The position numbers were made by a program, and so were the translations under genes. 64,000 bases of DNA from Branchiostoma floridae (lineage: Eukaryota > Chordata > Leptocardii > Amphioxiformes > Branchiostomatidae): assembly GCF_000003815.2 (NCBI RefSeq), contig NC_049983.1:3200906-3264905 (forward strand), written 5' to 3'. Below, one piece after another: positions 25,601-31,600 of this stretch. The notes below the pieces were generated by a model, which worked only from the letters and a program-made list of their open reading frames with translations, ran no database searches and was not told where the DNA came from. Each line of letters starts with the position of its first letter. The stretch's first letter is position 1.

Positions 25601-28600
25601 AGCCTAAAGTTCCCAGTGTCTTAAAGTGGGCGCCGGCGACCCACCATTCTTAGGCTACAAACTGTAAGGAAGAACTTATGAAATGTCAATCAAACAAACA
25701 CAAGCGCCTCTTGAACGGTTTGCTGATTCTCAATTCTCCTGACCAGTAGCTGTGCATGATAAATAGCGTTGATGTATTTTAAACATCTGATTCCCTTGCT
25801 AGTTCCGTTTACAATTTTTAAAGAATACCTACCATTTTGGTTCCTTGCAAGCTGTTTATTGAAGAACTTCCGAATAAGATGTTTTTAAGCAGTATCAGAC
25901 AATGTCTCAACATTATGTTAACTAGCTTGAGTCCCCTTTTCGCTAGATGGTGATCTCACTGCGACTTAAGTTAGATTTTTGTAACCCTTGACTTAATAAA
26001 TGCAATGTCATGCAAAATGTAAAAGTATGACCGAAAATCAACAAAACAAAGACTTAAGTATGGGATTCGTTGGTTGCCTTGTCAAATGATTGGTCGCTGG
26101 GAGGCCACCGACCTCGAGGTCAAAGTCACACATATACCTCCTACCTCTAGGTGTCATCACAAGACTGACGCTGTCGGCCGACACAAGATACGTCATCTAC
26201 GTCAGCGCAAGTGACGCTGGGATACCTCCTCTGACGTCATCTCCAGTCGCCACCGTTCGCATCGACACCTTTGACCCCGTCGCAACTCTCGTCGGCATGG
26301 AGCTGACCATGACCGTGGAGGAGTTTCTCGCGAGACGAAACGAGTTTTTGCAGGCACTGCAGACCTCGATCCAACCGAGCTGTGCGTCATGCACAGTTGG
26401 ACTGTCCCACTATGTTCAGAGGGAGGTGACCACCTCTTCAAGAAGACGTAGGGAATTGCTCCAATCGACAGCTTCGAACACGACGTAGGTTACTTGCAAC
26501 ATCTTTGGTGTTTTAGTGTTCCTCAATATCAATGGTGTGTGGAAATTCAGGCAATATATAGTTTTCAAATTTGGTTGTCATATTTTTGTGTTCTGTGCCG
26601 GAAGCACAACGAATTTAGGTTGGAATAATGTCAAATAATTTTTACTTGCTGAGACTTCCAGCAATTGGTATAAGCTTAACGGTAATGTAAGATAATAAGA
26701 TTGGTTATGTTTAATGAGTGTGTCAGATACACTAAATCTGCTAGGGCACATTGTGTGAATGCCGAGATTGATGTATGAGATAATGATTCAGTTTTTAATT
26801 ACCTGGACGTGCGATGGTGCGGTGTGCGACGGTGCAAATTTTTCTGTCGGGAGATAGTGATTCACTACGAATCACTCGGATGGAGGCCTGGTGAACCTCT
26901 GTCTCGTATCAGTCATACGGTGATTAACATCATTCACCTGGACGGGAGACCTGGCGCATCCCCGTCTTGTATTCAGCTATTTGAAAGGGCATATCACTCC
27001 GTAAGGGGCGGTATGAACCCGTCGTGTATTAGCACGTCGACCGATAATGATGATGGTGATTGTCTAACCTTCACCGATGTTGTATCCATGTTCTTGTTGC
27101 AGTACTAACCACGTGACAGTGTACGTGTACGTGGAGACGTCTAACGCCACCACGGACTACATCACCGGGCTGGATGAAGACAAGGTGTTCCTGCCTGCCT
27201 CCAGGGCGCTGGAGATGTTCCAGGCTGATGACGGCGCGATGCTTTCAGGTGACATGAAACCTTCTTCCATGGTTTGTCTATTGTTGCCGGTAAGCTGAGA
27301 TTTCACAGAAAACGTAGATAGAAGTGTATAGAGAAATATCTTTGTGACTTTCAATGAATCGATCGATCGATCGATCGATCGATCAATCAATTAGTCAATC
27401 AATCAATATTTATTGCGCAACAATTGTGCGGGTATAATGTAAGGCAAGTGCGAGAGTAGTATATGTCCAGAACATCAAAACGAATACCTACGCAGTTGTT
27501 TAAACATAACAATGATAAAGGGCTCTTTGTAACAAGTGACTAATTATAATCGCTATTCCACATTGGCTGAGTGGTTTAATTCATGGTTAACAATATCATG
27601 CAGTGGTACGTGATATAGAGATTGCATCAATCTTTTGTGACTTTGAGCAGCGCCTCTCTGTACGTAGGATTAGATTTAGTACCCATCCCCTAGACATTGA
27701 AAAGGGGCGATGTAAATGTGTCAAAAGTAGAGTTGACATTGTATTTTGATCAGTAACACAGTACACGTATATGTATGTAAGTATTACTCCTCAACTTCAG
27801 TGGAAGGCGAACGCGATTTCATCCCTAGTTGTTCAATGAATATGAAGCCAATTATTTTAAGAAATTGGTAGATCCACCACTAGATGAATCAATAGACGTA
27901 CTGTCTTGAAATTACTTGCTACGATTATTAATATCATAAACCATGGTCTTCGTCCTACAGACTCCAGCCTGGCTGATTTTGGCATCACCACAGTGGCGGA
28001 GTACCCTCAGGAGGAGACCACAGTGCTGTGGATACAGACGGTGCAGGGGATCGTGGTGGTGTCTGTGGGGGCGGGGCTACTGGTCATACTGTTCGCCGTC
28101 ATATCCTGCTGCTGTGCCTTCAAGGGAAGGAAAAAGAGGTACTGAAAGAAGCTCCCCTTTAATAGGCCACAGCAAGTAAATCTTATGGTTGATATCATCT
28201 GCGGACTCAAAAGAACAAGAGAGGGCGAAAAAAATCAAGATGGGTAAAAGAAACATGATGTTCGCTAAATCTGCAACATGGACATCATAAACATTGTAAC
28301 AAGGGTTGAAGCGACAAAACATAGTATCAGAACCAGCAAGTCTTGTATTTCTGCATTCAAGAAAGTTATCACTCACAGCTACAGTCATGGGTTCAATATT
28401 GGTGCCAGTTTTACTATCGAGCTAGTTTAAAACCCTCAAACACCCGAGTGGGGTCCATTTGGACCCCAGGCGTAAATTGTGAAGTACCATTTAAACATTT
28501 TTGATCTGAAGAAAAATTCCTTCCGTGACTTTGTTAGCCAATATCTTCTATACCTTGTCCTAAGTTTGTTTTATGAAGATTGGTGCAATACTGTGGAAGC

Positions 28601-31600
28601 TATAAAGAAAGTCCGTGATCAGTCCGTCTGGGGTCCAAACGGACCCCAGCCAAAAAGTGCAGCTTTTGAAACAAAGTTTTAAGCCTGACTCCCTAACTAC
28701 TTATCCTATCACCACCAAACTTTCAGGGGATAATAAACATGTAAAACTAAATCCTCATAGAAACTTCTGTGTCATCACCATATAATATGACGACATTATG
28801 ACGTCTTTTAGCTTATAAGGGCGGCCATCTTGGATTTTGACTAATGACGTCATAAAATTTGCATAGATTATAAATTTTGAATCATGAAAATAGCATTGAA
28901 CTTCATAGAATTTTATTGTTGTAAGAAAACAAGCATGTTTTACCAAGAAACCTTGTTTAAATCGAAATTGGATTTTTTTGGCAAAAATATGCCTGTCAGA
29001 ATTCCGTTTCCATGGCAACCCCAAATAATGATGAATTTATTTTATTTTTTTTTTAAATTTGCTTACAATATTTTGTGTTATATCACCAAGTTTCAAAGCT
29101 TTAGCACCAGCCGTTCATGAGTTACGCGACATAATAGTTGCTGAGGGCCTCAAAATTCCCCTCTCTGGTCAGAATAGGTTTAGTGCAAAACATGGTCCTT
29201 CTGATCTTTTGCATACATTATGATAATGAGGTGGAATTAGCAACACCTTAACATGTCAAAATATTCCTCTTACATTGACAAAGCAATGTATGTACAATGT
29301 TTACTGATAGGAATTGGAATTGAGATTTTATGAACAAAACATTTTGGGGTCCGTTTGGACCCCACTCGGTCATTTTAGTCGCAGAGAAAGGTCGGATGCT
29401 TGAGGGTTAACTTCTATATCTGCAAGCATTGCTAACGTAAGGTTACCAGTTTACGGTCGATTTGTTAACAACGCAGTTTTACGGAAATCGCGCAGGCAGA
29501 AATGAAAAAAACTCTCATTTTGGAAGATATCTTAGTCGGTCTGCCTCAACTTCTGTGTGGTATAATATTTCTTCTGAGTTGGATTTATCGCCGTGCGAGC
29601 TGCTTCAATAAACAAGCCTGCAGCCAAAAATTCTTTCAGGGTGACCAATTTACGGTCAGTTGGGTGTTTCTCCCTGTGGTTATTTTTCTAAAGGTCATGT
29701 AATTGATCATTTCCCATAAAAAGTTCCCCAAGTAGTTCACTGAGATAACACGGTGGATGATTGTTTACATCGACGCCATGCCGTGCACTTTGCATCGCCG
29801 CTAAACGTACCGGTCGGTCATCTTTGCCCCAACAGAACGCCACTCCTAGCACCATACTGTTCCACAACTTGCCCAATGGTACTCATGACGTCGACGACGC
29901 ATTTGTGTTTTTTATCAAGAGTATAGATAGTTATTGGCCTTGAAACGTGTTCAGTATACGTTGGCTTCCTCATGCCGTGCCCTCCCCACATGAATTTGGC
30001 TAAAACAGCGCCCCTTAGCGATTTTGCCCTGCCCTCCAATGCACAAGCTATGAACTGCATAGTCACGTGGTACAACATGGCGTTCGAAAACTACCGGCTC
30101 GGCGACGACAGTCATTTGTTTTCGTGTTAGTTTTTAAGACTTCTTTTGGATAACATACATAAAATCACCATGAATTCTTGAGATAAGAACTGCAGGTTTG
30201 GTTTCAGACGATTTTGCAATTGATATAGAGTTTGTAGGATTTAGAAAGAGGGGACGAAGTTAGCGGTTGAGAATTACGATCAAAGCGGGCCATCTGTAAC
30301 AGTGTTCTACGATCATAAATCGTCAATTTAAATTGTTGGCAGGCTTTTCAAATGTTTAGTCGGCTGCTTTGCTTGATGCAAACATATATCATAAATAAGA
30401 TACATGCACATAGATCCTATAGACGTACTTCTTGCCTACTGAAGAGAATTTTCTTTTTCACAATTCACCTCGAAGTCTGCACCGCCCATTGAAGTGACCG
30501 TAAACTGGTCCTGCACGTAAACTGGTAACCTTACGTTATATGTACCTCACTAGTGTCACTTCTACAAGTGCAATGTACAAGGATTTTGCTTTGTATATTC
30601 GTCTTTCTTTCTAAGTTCTGATTGAAGAAACACGTCGGAAAATATAAATGCCTCTTGTTTTTCAGGAAACTTGAAGTCAACAAGAAATCCGGAGTGAGAG
30701 AAGGATGGGAGGGAGACAGACGTAAGTAGCGTTAGACGTTAACGCCAGTGTTTGGTTTATGTTGCTTTGACGAAGACATTCCCAAAGTTAGTTCTTTGAA
30801 ATCCCCTATTGTTCTGCTGCATAAAAATGTAAAAAAAGGTTTTCAGTTTTTTTCATGTGATTGTGATTTAGAATCACTAACGTATGTGCACCTTTATTCA
30901 CGGGGTAACCTATATTCGTTGTCTTTGAAATCAGGGTATTAAGGGATATCAAGTCGACGGATGGTGGTTTCAAATTACAATGCTTTGAAAATATTGCAAT
31001 TTGAAACCGCCGTCTGTCGACTTGATATTGCTGCAAACCTTGTTTTAATAACAACGGATATAAGTTACCCCATGGATAAAGGTGAACTAGCGTTACAACC
31101 AAAGTATAAATTTTGCATTGTCTTCCCAGCAACCAGCTCAAGAAAGAAGAAAGGAGGACATTCTCAAATTCTTCCTATCCATACGGTAAGGAACTTCAGC
31201 ATTCATCTGAATTTTTATATAGAGACAACAATCCCTAGCATAGCACATATGATATTGTTTGAAGTCCATTGTAGTCACTGTGGTTAGTGGACTTTTGAGG
31301 CTGGGAGTTCGAATCCAGACTGTTGTCGCTCACCCGACACGCACGCTAGTGGTAAAGTGCTGTATTTATTGAGTTGACAAGTCGACGGACGTTGGTGGTG
31401 GCAAAAGTTGAAAAAAGAATTGAGATACCTTCATTCTACAAACATGTCTCGATTGGCTTGATACAGGTCGTCTATATTAAGACTTAATTATTACATATTA
31501 CCATATGCAAGAAAGTATAGACAACAATAAATGTTAGGAAAAGCCTAACCGTGTAGTGCAAAGTGCATTTCTTGCTTTCTGCAGATGAGTACATGTAAAT

